NCBI GenBank assembly: GCA_010031635.1
Contig: RGZI01000006.1
Span: 1 to 40,669, forward strand
Direction of reading: 5' to 3'
DNA: 40,669 nt
Source: Actinomycetota bacterium
GTDB taxonomy: Bacteria > Actinomycetota > Actinomycetes > Nanopelagicales > Nanopelagicaceae
Shown here: piece by piece, positions 16,471 to 24,238 of the stretch
How the letters are laid out: the number at the start of each line of letters is the position of its first letter
How positions within the stretch are numbered: position 1 is the stretch's first letter
Translations under genes and position numbers: made by a program
The notes under the pieces: model-generated
The model's input: only the letters and a program-made list of their open reading frames with translations
Told to the model about the DNA's origin: nothing
Databases searched by the model: none

Positions 16471-17253
16471 TTAACCTCTCTGTAAATCGAGGGTATCTGT
16501 GGCTTCTGGACTCAATGCTAAGTAACCACCATCTACAGCTAGATCTGCGCCGGTCACAAAACTTGCATCAGTGCTAGCCAGCCAAGCCACAGCGGAAGCA
16601 ACTTCATCAGGTTCACCACAACGATTCATCATCGAGTACAGACCCCAAACTGGTTCCCACTTTTTACGATCATTTCCAGCAGCTTCATCAAGAGTTTCAG
16701 TCCAAATCCATCCAGGACTTACCGAGTTAACCCGGATGCGATCTTTGGAAAGATCTAATGCTTGGCATTTAGTTAATTCAAGCAGCGCACCCTTCATGGC
16801 GTTGTATGTCCATCTACCTGTCTGTGCGCGATGCGCAGAGATACTGGCGATATTTACGATCGCTGGGTTAGAACTTTCGCGAAGTTGGCTAAGTGATTGA
16901 GTTACTAAATTTGCACCGGCTAGCAGGTTTACCTCAAAAGTTTTTTGCCACTGTTCGCGGGTGGCATCGATGCCAGAGAGTAAAAAGACCGCTGCGTTAT
17001 TTACCAATATATCTAGCGAACCACCTTTACTCACTGCCAAATCAATTGCCTGGCCGCGAACGGTTTCATCGCAAACATCTCCGGCGACTATATGCAGATT
17101 AGGATTATTTAAATCGACCTGCATTTTTTTGAGTAAATTTTCATTTAAATCAAGGGCGACTACAGAAATCCCATCTTTTAAAAACCTACGGACACATGCC
17201 GCACCAATTCCAGATGCCCCACCAGTAACAATTGCGGTTCTTTTTTGACTCAT
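16471..17253 (-). CDS. Short-chain dehydrogenase/reductase (SDR)
   Basis: A classical SDR that uses NAD(P)H. The cofactor motif is TGGASGIG (residues 10-17), the structural motif is NNAAVF, and the catalytic set is Ser in NIASISAH and Tyr/Lys in YNAMK. It ends with VTGADLAVDGGYLAL as usual. The ATG at 17253 has a GAGGAG ribosome binding site nine bases upstream; the TTG two codons earlier is not needed. The pairing with a lactonase-like amidohydrolase recalls deoxysugar (fucose/rhamnose) oxidation pathways, but the substrate cannot be read from sequence. Confidence 0.87.
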   Translation of the reverse strand: MSQKRTAIVTGGASGIGAACVRRFLKDGISVVALDLNENLLKKMQVDLNNPNLHIVAGDVCDETVRGQAIDLAVSKGGSLDILVNNAAVFLLSGIDATREQWQKTFEVNLLAGANLVTQSLSQLRESSNPAIVNIASISAHRAQTGRWTYNAMKGALLELTKCQALDLSKDRIRVNSVSPGWIWTETLDEAAGNDRKKWEPVWGLYSMMNRCGEPDEVASAVAWLASTDASFVTGADLAVDGGYLALSPEATDTLDLQRG

Positions 17254-17272
17254 GATCAACTTCTCCTCAAAA

Positions 17273-17632
17273 TTAAAAAGCGCCCAAATTGAAATATGCA
17301 GTTAAGTGGGTGAATTTATCTTTCTTTCTTTTCATTATATTTACACCGCTTAGATCCAGTACTCGCCCATCAGGTGCGGTTAATTTAGCGCACCATTCCA
17401 CCGTTCCTTCATGCTTGTCACCGTAAGAGCGCATAACTTCAACTGATAATCCAGGATAGGCCGCTGCGCTGTTCTCATAGAAAGTGCGAATTTGATCATG
17501 TCCGACAAGTGTTATGCCATCCGGACCGGTCCACCTAGCATCTTCTGAAAAGAAGGAAAGAATCGCTTTGATATCTCGACTCTCTTCCGCGGTCCAATAC
17601 GCTCTAGCAAGTTTGGTTAATTTGTTTTTCAT
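17273..17632 (-). CDS. SnoaL-like / nuclear transport factor 2-fold protein
   Basis: A small alpha+beta cone protein of the SnoaL/NTF2 superfamily, which includes polyketide cyclases, isomerases and binding proteins. The pattern AYWTAEESRDIKAILSFFSEDARWTGPDG with a buried pocket and HLTAYFNLG end is typical. The start is the ATG at 17632, preceded by TAGGAGAG; the frame is open further upstream but there runs through the tail of the EamA gene. Length is 119 residues. Its place in the SDR/lactonase group suggests it acts on the same substrate. The precise function is unknown. Confidence 0.75.
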   Translation of the reverse strand: MKNKLTKLARAYWTAEESRDIKAILSFFSEDARWTGPDGITLVGHDQIRTFYENSAAAYPGLSVEVMRSYGDKHEGTVEWCAKLTAPDGRVLDLSGVNIMKRKKDKFTHLTAYFNLGAF

Positions 17633-17645
17633 GGATGCTCTCCTA

Positions 17646-18530
17646 TTAGAGTTTTTTATCACTAAACCTAGAAAGATAGTACTTTGGGTTGAGTTGCATG
17701 GCAATCATTGCGAAAACGATCAATGCTCCACCGGTAAGCGTTCTTGCGGTAAGAGTTTCTTGACCCGCAATCACGGATACTAACGCCGCAAATACCACTT
17801 CAAGAGTAAGAATTACAGCCACTCCTGTGGCATCCATGTGAGATTGTGCCCAAGTCTGGATTAAGAAGCCGGCAGAGGTTGCAAATAAAGCAGTTATTAA
17901 GATTGCCTTCCAGACTTCTGAATCTGGGGGAGATACATATCCATTTGAAAAGCCAGCTATGCCAGTAAAGATCGCGACTGTGCCTAGTTGTACTACCGTC
18001 AAAGGATATGTAGCAAAGCGGGATGACCACTCACCGAGTCCGATGATATGAAGGGCAAAAAATAGAGCGCAAAGTAAAGTTAGGAACTCTCCAAAACCGA
18101 TTGCCCACCCGCGCAAGGAAAGTAGACCCAGTCCAATGGTGGCGACAAATACTCCCGCCCATTCGATTTTGGTAATTACTTTCTTTAGGAAAATTGCACT
18201 TAGTAGCGGCGTAAAAATCACATACAAACCCGTGACGAAACCAGTAATTGCGGCAGTCGAATGTGTCAGCCCAGATGATTGTGTGATGTATCCAAGAGTG
18301 AGCAGTAATCCAAGTGGAACTGCAACTTTCAACATTTTTAAATTAATCTCTTTTAGCACCTTGGGGCGAATAGCTATTAAAATTAAAGTAGCAATCGCAA
18401 ATCTAGTGGCTAGAAAATCATTTACTGGTTGACGTTCAAGAGCATCCTTCATGAGCACAAAAGCTGCACCCCAAACTGCAGTTACTGCTGTTAATCCAAT
18501 GACAGCCCAAATTCTTTTTCGGTCGCTCAC
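17646..18530 (-). CDS. EamA/DMT family transporter (second copy)
   Basis: A 294-residue, ten-helix drug/metabolite transporter. Features are TAVTAVWGAAFVLMKDALERQPVNDFLATRF at the start of repeat one, and FATSAGFLIQTWAQSHMDATGVAVILTLEVVFAALVSVIAGQETLTARTLTGGALIVFAMI at the end of repeat two. It differs clearly from the copy at 9755-10639. Its GTG overlaps the nfo stop (GTGA), so it follows nfo on the same mRNA, and the SnoaL-SDR-lactonase genes follow it directly. It may take up or export the substrate of that cassette. Confidence 0.86.
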   Translation of the reverse strand: MSDRKRIWAVIGLTAVTAVWGAAFVLMKDALERQPVNDFLATRFAIATLILIAIRPKVLKEINLKMLKVAVPLGLLLTLGYITQSSGLTHSTAAITGFVTGLYVIFTPLLSAIFLKKVITKIEWAGVFVATIGLGLLSLRGWAIGFGEFLTLLCALFFALHIIGLGEWSSRFATYPLTVVQLGTVAIFTGIAGFSNGYVSPPDSEVWKAILITALFATSAGFLIQTWAQSHMDATGVAVILTLEVVFAALVSVIAGQETLTARTLTGGALIVFAMIAMQLNPKYYLSRFSDKKL

Positions 18531-19423
18531 TTCTTGGCACGTAACTTCTTAAGGATCTGCACCTCTGCACCATGTTCTGGTTCGGCGCCTGGGGTTTCCA
18601 GGATTAATGGAACATTTTGCATCGCTGGATGTTGCATTAACTCGCGAAAAGGCTCAGTTCCGATATGACCTTGGCCGATAGATTGGTGCCGATCTTTGAG
18701 CGCACCACAAACATCCATCGAATCATTTGCATGGACCAACTTGATTCGATCAGCAGTTGCTACCGAAATTAACAACTCAAGAGTTTCATTCATTCCACCT
18801 TTTTTGGAGATGTCATGCCCTGCCGCAAAAACATGGCAAGTATCAAGGCAGATTCCAACCTTTGGGTGATACTCAAGCGCAATTAAATACTTTTCTACTT
18901 CATTTATCTTCTTGACAAGTGATTGCCCTTGCCCCGCAGTTGGTTCTAAAAGTAGAAAAGGCGCATCATCTGGAAGATTTTCCAAGATTGGCATCATCCC
19001 GTCGTGAATCTGCTTCCAAGACTTTTCAACATAATCTTCATTGACTGCAGAACCAGTATGAATAACAACGCCAAGAGCGCCAAGATCGCCGCCGCGTTTC
19101 AACGAATACTCTGTAGCAGCTAATGAGTTTTCGTATGTAGCAACGGTTGGAGAGCCGAGGTTAATCAGAAATGAGGCGTGGATGTATGTACTGATATCCA
19201 TATCCGCGGCGCCATTTCGAAAAGCTAAATCGGCGGCAGGATCTGGAGTCGGCATCGCCCAAGCACGCGGGCTTGAGGCGAAGATCTGGATACTTTCAGC
19301 CTCAATAGTTTTGGCGTATCCAAGAGCTCGTTTTGCGAGCCCTCCAGAGGTAGGAACATGTGCACCTATACGGGGGCCGAGTACGGAAGGTTTAGCTGAA
19401 TTAGGTGTCTTAGATGAGGGCAC
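18527..19423 (-). CDS. nfo: Endonuclease IV (AP endonuclease)
   Basis: Nfo cleaves DNA 5' to abasic sites in base excision repair, using three zinc ions. The TIM-barrel signatures are GAHVPTSGGLAKRALGYAKTI, YIHASFLINLGSP, VVIHTGS, LLLEPTAGQG, VGICLDTCHVFAAGHD, KLVHANDSMDVCGALKDRHQSIGQGHIG and LILETPG, giving the expected His/Glu/Asp metal ligands. Its 298 residues include a short polar N-terminal extension. The GTG at 19423 has no Shine-Dalgarno sequence but is seven bases after a TAGGCT hexamer. It is downstream of the PASTA kinase. Confidence 0.94.
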   Translation of the reverse strand: MPSSKTPNSAKPSVLGPRIGAHVPTSGGLAKRALGYAKTIEAESIQIFASSPRAWAMPTPDPAADLAFRNGAADMDISTYIHASFLINLGSPTVATYENSLAATEYSLKRGGDLGALGVVIHTGSAVNEDYVEKSWKQIHDGMMPILENLPDDAPFLLLEPTAGQGQSLVKKINEVEKYLIALEYHPKVGICLDTCHVFAAGHDISKKGGMNETLELLISVATADRIKLVHANDSMDVCGALKDRHQSIGQGHIGTEPFRELMQHPAMQNVPLILETPGAEPEHGAEVQILKKLRAKK

Positions 19424-19436
19424 AATGCTTAGCCTA
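19424..19436 (-). promoter_or_regulatory. Candidate leaderless promoter for nfo (TAGGCT, N7, GTG)
   Basis: On the minus strand TAGGCT (19436-19431) is followed by seven bases and GTG at 19423. It lies in the 28-base gap after the kinase gene and could give nfo and the following transporter cassette independent expression. Confidence 0.48.
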
Positions 19437-19451
19437 GGCGGTTGAGCCAGA

Positions 19452-21374
19452 TTATTTGAGTTCTATTAAAACAGTTGAACCGCGTTTAGCCTTACTTCCC
19501 TGTGTGGGCGTAACCCGGTACACCTTCGGTACCTTCCCAGCGATTTTTTTACTTGGTGGGGACGCTTTAACGATAAATCCAGCATTTTCTAATTTCTTAG
19601 TGGCTGACTGCTGGTCAGATTTCAACAAGCCAGAAGGTATCAAGGCAAACTCTGGACCTTTTGACACAGTTAAAGTGATCTTGGCACCACGAGATATTTT
19701 TAATTCCTGCGGGTCGCGCGATATCACATTTCCAGCTTTAACAGTTTCACTAAATTTTTCTTTAACAGTGACATTAAATCCAGCATCATTTAATTCAGTT
19801 AATGCCTGCTCTGAGCTCTTTCCGGCATAAGCACCTACCTCAATTAGATCAGAACCCTTGCTGATTAAAAGATTTACTGGTGAATTCTTCTTAAGCATTT
19901 CCCCGAAGGTAGGGGAGGAGCCAATAATTAAATCTTTCTCAATTTTTTCATTAAAAACATAATTTGTACTTCCAATCACAAGTTTTGATTTAGTCAGCAA
20001 AGGACCAGCGTCAGCAAGAGATAATCCTGAAAGTTTAGGTACCAGATATCGTTCGGGACCTTTAGAGACAATCACATTAATAAAACCATCTGTTGCAATC
20101 TTTTCTCCTGCGGATGGGCTCATTTCAATAACTCGGCCTTTACTTATCTCTTCGCTAAAAATCTCTTTGGTAATTTTCAAATTTAAATTTGCTTGCGTCA
20201 GAGTGTTTTTGGCTTCACTGCTTTTCATGCCCACAATCGAAGGTATGGAAACTTTTGCGCCCGGACCAAAATAGTTATACCAAGTCGCACCTGCACTTAG
20301 CAGTAAAGCAAAAAATAGGGCGATAGCAATAATCCGATTTCGTTTTACGCGTTTTGACGTTTGCCGACGAATTTCACCTGTATCTGAATATTTATTTTGG
20401 ATAACAGGAGCAGTATCCATTTTTTTGGAGATCTCTTTTATCTTTTTAACTTTTGACCGCGGCTCTTTTTTGATTGGCACAGGCATCGGTGGAAGTCCAA
20501 GTGGCAACGAGAGTTGTCGATTAGCTGGATCAATTGCAATCTGTGCAAGACGGACCAGCTCTAGCAATTCTTGAGCATTTGCTGGCCTTAAATCAGGATC
20601 TGGAGAAGTTGCTCGTAGTACTAATTCATCAATCTCTTTAGGCAAATTTGTAACTACAGTTGAAGGAGCGGGAATTCGTTCATTAACATGTTGATAAGCG
20701 ATATGTATGGGGGATTCGCCTTCATAAGGTTTTTTACCGGTCAAAGCCTCGAAGGTTACGACACCTAATGAGTACACATCACTTCGCGCATCAGCGATAC
20801 CTCTTTGAACCTGTTCAGGGGCTAAATATGCAACAGTTCCGAGCAAGACACTTGCATCGGCAGTTAACGTTTGTCCTGCTGACATCGCTCTAGCTAAACC
20901 GAAATCTCCAACTTTAATTTTTCCTTCGGTAGAGATCATAATATTTTCAGGTTTTAAATCTCGGTGCACAATTCCTGCTTTGTGAGCAACCGCAAGAGCG
21001 CTTAACACCTCACTTAAAATTGGCAGTACTTCTTCAGGAGCCAGTCGACCTTTTTGATTTATGAGATCGCGCAAAGTGCTTCCACTTACAAGTTCCATCA
21101 CTAAAAAGACAGCTGGCACTCCGCCGGTATTCCATCCTTGGTCATGGACTGAAATCAAATTTGGGTGTGAAATCGCCGCTGCTGCTTTCGCTTCTCGAAT
21201 AAATCGGGCAACAAAATCTTCATCTTGAGCAAGATGGGCGTGCATGATTTTTACAGCGACCGGGCGATCTAGTCTGGTGTCAATTGCCGAGTACACGGTA
21301 GCCATGCCACCGCTGGCGATTACCGCTCCAATTTGGTAGCGGCCATCTATTAACTCACCACGCAAATCAGACAC
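19452..21374 (-). CDS. Ser/Thr protein kinase with four PASTA domains
   Basis: A membrane-anchored bacterial eukaryotic-type kinase. The kinase domain (about residues 10-275) contains IASGGMATVYSAID, VAVKIM, catalytic loop HRDLKPENIM, DFGLAR and APEQ. A basic linker leads to one transmembrane helix (about 350-368), and four PASTA repeats fill the extracytoplasmic C-terminus. PASTA repeats bind peptidoglycan fragments or lipid II, so a cell-wall sensing role is likely. It is not next to pbpA/rodA as pknB usually is. Instead it lies in a neighbourhood with class II DAHP synthase, GGPP synthase and metF that recalls mycobacterial pknL, although PknL itself lacks PASTA. The GTG start appears leaderless. 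Confidence 0.92.
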   Translation of the reverse strand: MSDLRGELIDGRYQIGAVIASGGMATVYSAIDTRLDRPVAVKIMHAHLAQDEDFVARFIREAKAAAAISHPNLISVHDQGWNTGGVPAVFLVMELVSGSTLRDLINQKGRLAPEEVLPILSEVLSALAVAHKAGIVHRDLKPENIMISTEGKIKVGDFGLARAMSAGQTLTADASVLLGTVAYLAPEQVQRGIADARSDVYSLGVVTFEALTGKKPYEGESPIHIAYQHVNERIPAPSTVVTNLPKEIDELVLRATSPDPDLRPANAQELLELVRLAQIAIDPANRQLSLPLGLPPMPVPIKKEPRSKVKKIKEISKKMDTAPVIQNKYSDTGEIRRQTSKRVKRNRIIAIALFFALLLSAGATWYNYFGPGAKVSIPSIVGMKSSEAKNTLTQANLNLKITKEIFSEEISKGRVIEMSPSAGEKIATDGFINVIVSKGPERYLVPKLSGLSLADAGPLLTKSKLVIGSTNYVFNEKIEKDLIIGSSPTFGEMLKKNSPVNLLISKGSDLIEVGAYAGKSSEQALTELNDAGFNVTVKEKFSETVKAGNVISRDPQELKISRGAKITLTVSKGPEFALIPSGLLKSDQQSATKKLENAGFIVKASPPSKKIAGKVPKVYRVTPTQGSKAKRGSTVLIELK

Positions 21375-21386
21375 ATCGTGAGTGTA
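21375..21386 (-). promoter_or_regulatory. Candidate leaderless promoter for the PASTA kinase (TACACT, N6, GTG)
   Basis: On the minus strand TACACT (21386-21381) is followed by CACGAT and the GTG start at 21374. An ATG overlaps the GTG but is out of frame. No Shine-Dalgarno sequence is present. Confidence 0.5.
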
Positions 21387-21420
21387 AACAACTTGAGTGG
21401 TTTAACTTCGGAGCCTTGCC

Positions 21421-21999
21421 CTACCTAATTTGAGTATTGCTACCATCAATAAAAATCTGACAATTTTCTTTGGTCTGATCCTTTAGGAAATGTGCTCTTT
21501 CGCGCTCCTGCCACTTCAACATATATGGTAATAACTGGTCACCATCTCGGTTTAGGACTCTAGCTAGCCCTATTTGTGGACCAACTTCAATCCAGATGGT
21601 CAGATCTGCGCTCTGGCGAATTATCTCTTGGGCCGCACCAACGCCCTCCAAAATCAATAGCTCGATATCTCTTACTTCAACCGCCAGACCATATTCACCG
21701 GTTGACCAATTAAATTTTTGATAGTGAGCACTTTGGTGCTTACCAAACGGATCGATAATCCATTCTTCCAAATGCTGAGTCAGCGTGGCCGTAAGGGCAT
21801 CCTCCCAACCGTTATAAAGATCATCCATATGAATTGTGGTAACCGAGTTCAACTTATTGGAGAGCTGATTTGCTAAAGAAGTTTTCCCAGAACCAGCGGG
21901 ACCGTCGATTGCGATCAACATTGGCCCAGCTTTATTTGCAGATATTTCTGAGATCGCAGAAACAATTGGTTCAAATTCCACATCTGGAAAATTAATCAA
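21421..21999 (-). CDS. Uridine-kinase-like P-loop kinase in a TPP-riboswitch operon
   Basis: A 192-residue P-loop kinase related to uridine kinase/phosphoribulokinase-type proteins. Walker A is GPAGSGKT (residues 33-40), MDDLYNGW (58-65) resembles the substrate-side DD/D-F-Y motif, ILEGVGAA forms the third strand, and LKWQERERAHF resembles the lid region. Its TTG start lies inside the last codons of the PnuT-type transporter gene (8-base overlap), so expression follows the TPP riboswitch. PnuC-type carriers are facilitators whose substrate is trapped by phosphorylation, so a thiamine kinase role is an attractive inference. Ordinary nucleoside kinase activity remains possible. Confidence 0.75.
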   Translation of the reverse strand: MINFPDVEFEPIVSAISEISANKAGPMLIAIDGPAGSGKTSLANQLSNKLNSVTTIHMDDLYNGWEDALTATLTQHLEEWIIDPFGKHQSAHYQKFNWSTGEYGLAVEVRDIELLILEGVGAAQEIIRQSADLTIWIEVGPQIGLARVLNRDGDQLLPYMLKWQERERAHFLKDQTKENCQIFIDGSNTQIR

Positions 22000-22588
22000 C
22001 TTTCAGATCTTCCTTAAATTGTTTGTGCATTGCATACCAACGGATCCAACCAAGAATTGCCATCGCAGTAAACACTGCATAAACCAACGAGGTGAAGTAA
22101 TAGCCTCCGCGGGCGTATTGGACTGTTAGGACGACATCAACTGCAAACCACAAGGCCCAACTTTCCCACTTTTGACGTACCATCAAAATTTGCGCAGCAC
22201 CACTTCCAAGTAAGCCAAAAGTGTCACTCCAAATTGCAACAGCGCCGATAGATTTTAAATAAGGAGCAAAACCGATCCAGGTCGCACTAAAGATTCCTAG
22301 TGAGATCCACTTACTTCGCAGTGACATTTTGGATGGTTGTGCACCTTTTCTACCCCAACCAAACCAGCCCCAAATTCCGAATCCAATAAAAATAAATTGA
22401 GTTGCAAAACTTGCGAAATACTTAGCTTGATAAAACCAGATTGCATACAAAATTGAGCTAGCAATCCACCACGGCCAAGTTATCTGTTTGCCAGTCGTTC
22501 CAAGATAGACGCCAATTAATGAAACTATCGCAGCCGTGAATTCAAGAAGTGATACTTCATATCCCCAAGCAGTGAATAAAGTAAACAT
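21992..22588 (-). CDS. pnuT: PnuT-type thiamine transporter (PnuC family)
   Basis: A PnuC-family facilitator of about seven helices. Typical features are the Trp-rich N-terminal half (ITWPWWIASSILYAIWFYQAKYFA) and the C-terminal ALWFAVDVVLTVQYARGGYYFTSLVYAVFTAMAILGWIRW. PnuC carries nicotinamide riboside, but a TPP riboswitch directly upstream assigns this member to thiamine (PnuT). It has 198 residues, with ATG at 22588 and AAGGAGG four bases upstream. That ribosome binding site lies within the riboswitch 3' strand, so TPP binding probably blocks translation. It is co-translated with the downstream kinase. Confidence 0.87.
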   Translation of the reverse strand: MFTLFTAWGYEVSLLEFTAAIVSLIGVYLGTTGKQITWPWWIASSILYAIWFYQAKYFASFATQFIFIGFGIWGWFGWGRKGAQPSKMSLRSKWISLGIFSATWIGFAPYLKSIGAVAIWSDTFGLLGSGAAQILMVRQKWESWALWFAVDVVLTVQYARGGYYFTSLVYAVFTAMAILGWIRWYAMHKQFKEDLKVD

Positions 22589-22592
22589 TTAT

Positions 22593-22671
22593 CCTCCTTC
22601 CAATCCGCATTACCGGACTGGTTCGACGGTCGGTGAGATTTTCACCCTCTCAGCCTTGGCGGCTCCCGTGT
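22593..22671 (-). promoter_or_regulatory. TPP (THI element) riboswitch
   Basis: Read on the minus strand, the segment has the conserved GGGAGCC...GGCTGAGAGG core and a perfect P3 hairpin (GGTGA-AAATC-TCACC). The GTCGAACC segment follows, then the P4/P5 arm CCAGTCCG-GTAATG-CGGATTGG. The terminal GGAAGGAGG contains the Shine-Dalgarno sequence of pnuT. A TAAGGT -10 (22684-22679) would start the transcript at about 22671, directly at the aptamer. No terminator hairpin fits between aptamer and gene, so control is most likely translational: TPP binding closes the P1 stem over the ribosome binding site. Confidence 0.9.
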
Positions 22672-22678
22672 GTTCTAA

Positions 22679-22684
22679 ACCTTA
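22679..22684 (-). promoter_or_regulatory. Candidate -10 of the pnuT/kinase operon (TAAGGT)
   Basis: TAAGGT preceded by TGA (extended -10-like) is seven bases upstream of the first aptamer base. It lies within the 136-base divergent region shared with crtYc, so the two promoters must overlap. No clear -10 for crtYc was found in the same stretch; TATATT at 22740-22745 lies downstream of the preferred crtYc start. Confidence 0.4.
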
Positions 22685-22724
22685 TCAGTGGCGTAAACGA
22701 TTTTCATCTGCAAAAATCCTATAT

Positions 22725-23057
22725 GTGACTCATCTTTCCTATATTGCCATGTTGGCCTTTACTGTTGTTGGCTCTTTCTGGCTAGAGATTGCATTAAAAG
22801 TCCGAGTACTAAAGCGCATCAAAAGAGCCATGATGGCAATCGCTCCGGTAGCAGTATCTTTCTTGCTTTGGGATGCGTACGCAATTGCAAATAAACATTG
22901 GTATTTTGATAAGCAACAAATCATTGGCTGGTTTGGTCCACTAAATATCCCGCTTGAAGAGTACTTATTTTTTATAGTGATTCCTCTTGCAGCGATTATG
23001 ACAATTGAAGCCGTGCGAAATGTTAAAAAGCATTGGATTATTGGGGATGAAAAATGA
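22725..23057 (+). CDS. crtYc: Lycopene cyclase subunit, CrtYc type
   Basis: One half of a heterodimeric lycopene cyclase of the CarR/CrtYcd type. Three helices are evident: SYIAMLAFTVVGSFWLEIAL, MMAIAPVAVSFLLWDAYAIA and LPLEEYLFFIVIPLAAIMTIEAV-like (here IPLEEYLFF). The PLEEYLFF box is the family signature, and HWYFD is also conserved. The frame stays open upstream into antisense riboswitch sequence, but homologues begin with a short M/V-x-HL-x-Y segment, which fits the GTG at 22725. There is no good Shine-Dalgarno sequence. Overlap with the next subunit is ATGA. Confidence 0.88.
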   Translation: MTHLSYIAMLAFTVVGSFWLEIALKVRVLKRIKRAMMAIAPVAVSFLLWDAYAIANKHWYFDKQQIIGWFGPLNIPLEEYLFFIVIPLAAIMTIEAVRNVKKHWIIGDEK

Positions 23058-23362
23058 GTTATACCCAAATTTCAATTCTCGCTGTCATCGTCGCCGTGAT
23101 TTTAGATCTATTTATTATTAAAACCGCGCTCTTAAAGAGGGCTGCCTTTTGGACTTCTTACGCAATAATTTTACCTTTTCAATTTATGACAAATTGGTGG
23201 CTAACTTCACGAAATATTGTGATATACGATCCTGGAGTAATTATTGGAATACGGTTCTTTTCAGCTCCCGCAGAAGATCTTCTTTTTGGATTCGCATTAA
23301 TTTTGTCGGTTTTATCTCTTTGGATTAATTTAGGAAAAAGTTCGAGCCCGAACCGCTTGTAA
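23054..23362 (+). CDS. crtYd: Lycopene cyclase subunit, CrtYd type
   Basis: The second half of the heterodimeric lycopene cyclase. Three helices are present, with the signature SAPAEDLLFGFALILSVLSLW corresponding to the P-x-E-(E/D)-LLF box of the partner, and an N-terminal LDLFIIKTALLKRAAFW segment. Length is 102 residues. It starts four bases before the end of crtYc, so 1:1 synthesis is expected. Together the pair would form beta-ionone rings on lycopene. Its 3' end overlaps the convergent crtB by 33 bases. Confidence 0.88.
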   Translation: MSYTQISILAVIVAVILDLFIIKTALLKRAAFWTSYAIILPFQFMTNWWLTSRNIVIYDPGVIIGIRFFSAPAEDLLFGFALILSVLSLWINLGKSSSPNRL

Positions 23363-24238
23363 CCATGCTGGAAAGGCAACTTTAATCCTGCGCCAAGTAG
23401 AAGTCTTAGCTCGCTTCGTGAAAATTTGGTAATTAATTGCTTCAACTTCATCAACTATTCCACAGTACAGCTCACTAGCGGCCTCGATACAAGCTCTGCT
23501 GCTTTTATCTAACATCGCAATGCCTGGAGCGGCTTCTCGTTGCAATCTACGTACGCGTTCAATGTTGAATTTCAAGGCGTCGATAATCTCTGGAGTAAGG
23601 ATTCGTTTCTCTAAATCTGATCGGGTTACGCCGAATGTAGCCAATTCATCAAGCGGCAGATAAACCCGGCCTCGATCGAGGTCTTCGCCTACATCTCGAA
23701 TAAAATTAGCTAATTGAAATGCGATTCCCAACTTTTCGGCACATTCATAAGCGCCAGGGGATAGCGGTCCAAGAATCGGAACCATTTGTAGGCCAATTAC
23801 AGCCGCAGAGCCATAGACATACTCCATCAGGGCTTCATAATTTTTGTATTCCGTGATCGTTAGATCCATCTTCATAGAATGTATAAATGCTTCAAAGTAT
23901 TTTAATGGAATACTAAATCTAGTCACGGTATCTATGAGCGCCGCTCCAATTAGATCTGTGCTTTTACCACTGACTAAATCCCTTAATATCTGGTCACTCC
24001 ATTTTTGCAAGGCGTGAGCTTTTTCTACTTCACTAAGCGTCGAATTCAGATCATCAACGATCTCATCTGCATATCTGGCAAATCCATAAAGGGCATGAAC
24101 AAAAGGACGTTTTGCTTTAGGAAGCAGCAAAGTCGCTAAGAAATAAGTTTTTCCATGAAGTGAATTTAATCTTTTACACTCTGCGTAGGATTCACGTAAA
24201 TCTTGGCACTGAATTCCCGCAGCAGTTAATTCATCCAC
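23330..24238 (-). CDS. crtB: Phytoene synthase
   Basis: Condenses two geranylgeranyl diphosphates to phytoene via a prenyl cyclopropyl intermediate. The two Asp-rich motifs are present, ARYADEIVDD (about residues 54-63) and NFIRDVGEDLDRGRVYLP, with YVYGSAAVIGLQ and LGIAFQLANFIRDVGED as family signatures. Length is 302 residues, standard. The GTG start overlaps the crtI stop by one base, so it is the third gene of crtE-crtI-crtB. No frame damage is visible. Confidence 0.95.
   Translation of the reverse strand: MDELTAAGIQCQDLRESYAECKRLNSLHGKTYFLATLLLPKAKRPFVHALYGFARYADEIVDDLNSTLSEVEKAHALQKWSDQILRDLVSGKSTDLIGAALIDTVTRFSIPLKYFEAFIHSMKMDLTITEYKNYEALMEYVYGSAAVIGLQMVPILGPLSPGAYECAEKLGIAFQLANFIRDVGEDLDRGRVYLPLDELATFGVTRSDLEKRILTPEIIDALKFNIERVRRLQREAAPGIAMLDKSSRACIEAASELYCGIVDEVEAINYQIFTKRAKTSTWRRIKVAFPAWLQAVRARTFS

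Noticed and set aside
21992-22588. Annotation as a nicotinamide riboside transporter (PnuC)
   Set aside because: The upstream TPP riboswitch points to thiamine, so PnuT is preferred although the family is the same.
22536-22724. Upstream extension of the crtYc frame to an ATG at 22536
   Set aside because: This stretch is antisense to the start of pnuT and the TPP riboswitch, and its residues do not resemble the lycopene cyclase N-terminus; the GTG at 22725 gives the family-like start.
22740-22745. TATATT as the crtYc -10 element
   Set aside because: It lies 15 bases downstream of the preferred start codon; using it would require a TTG start inside the first membrane helix.
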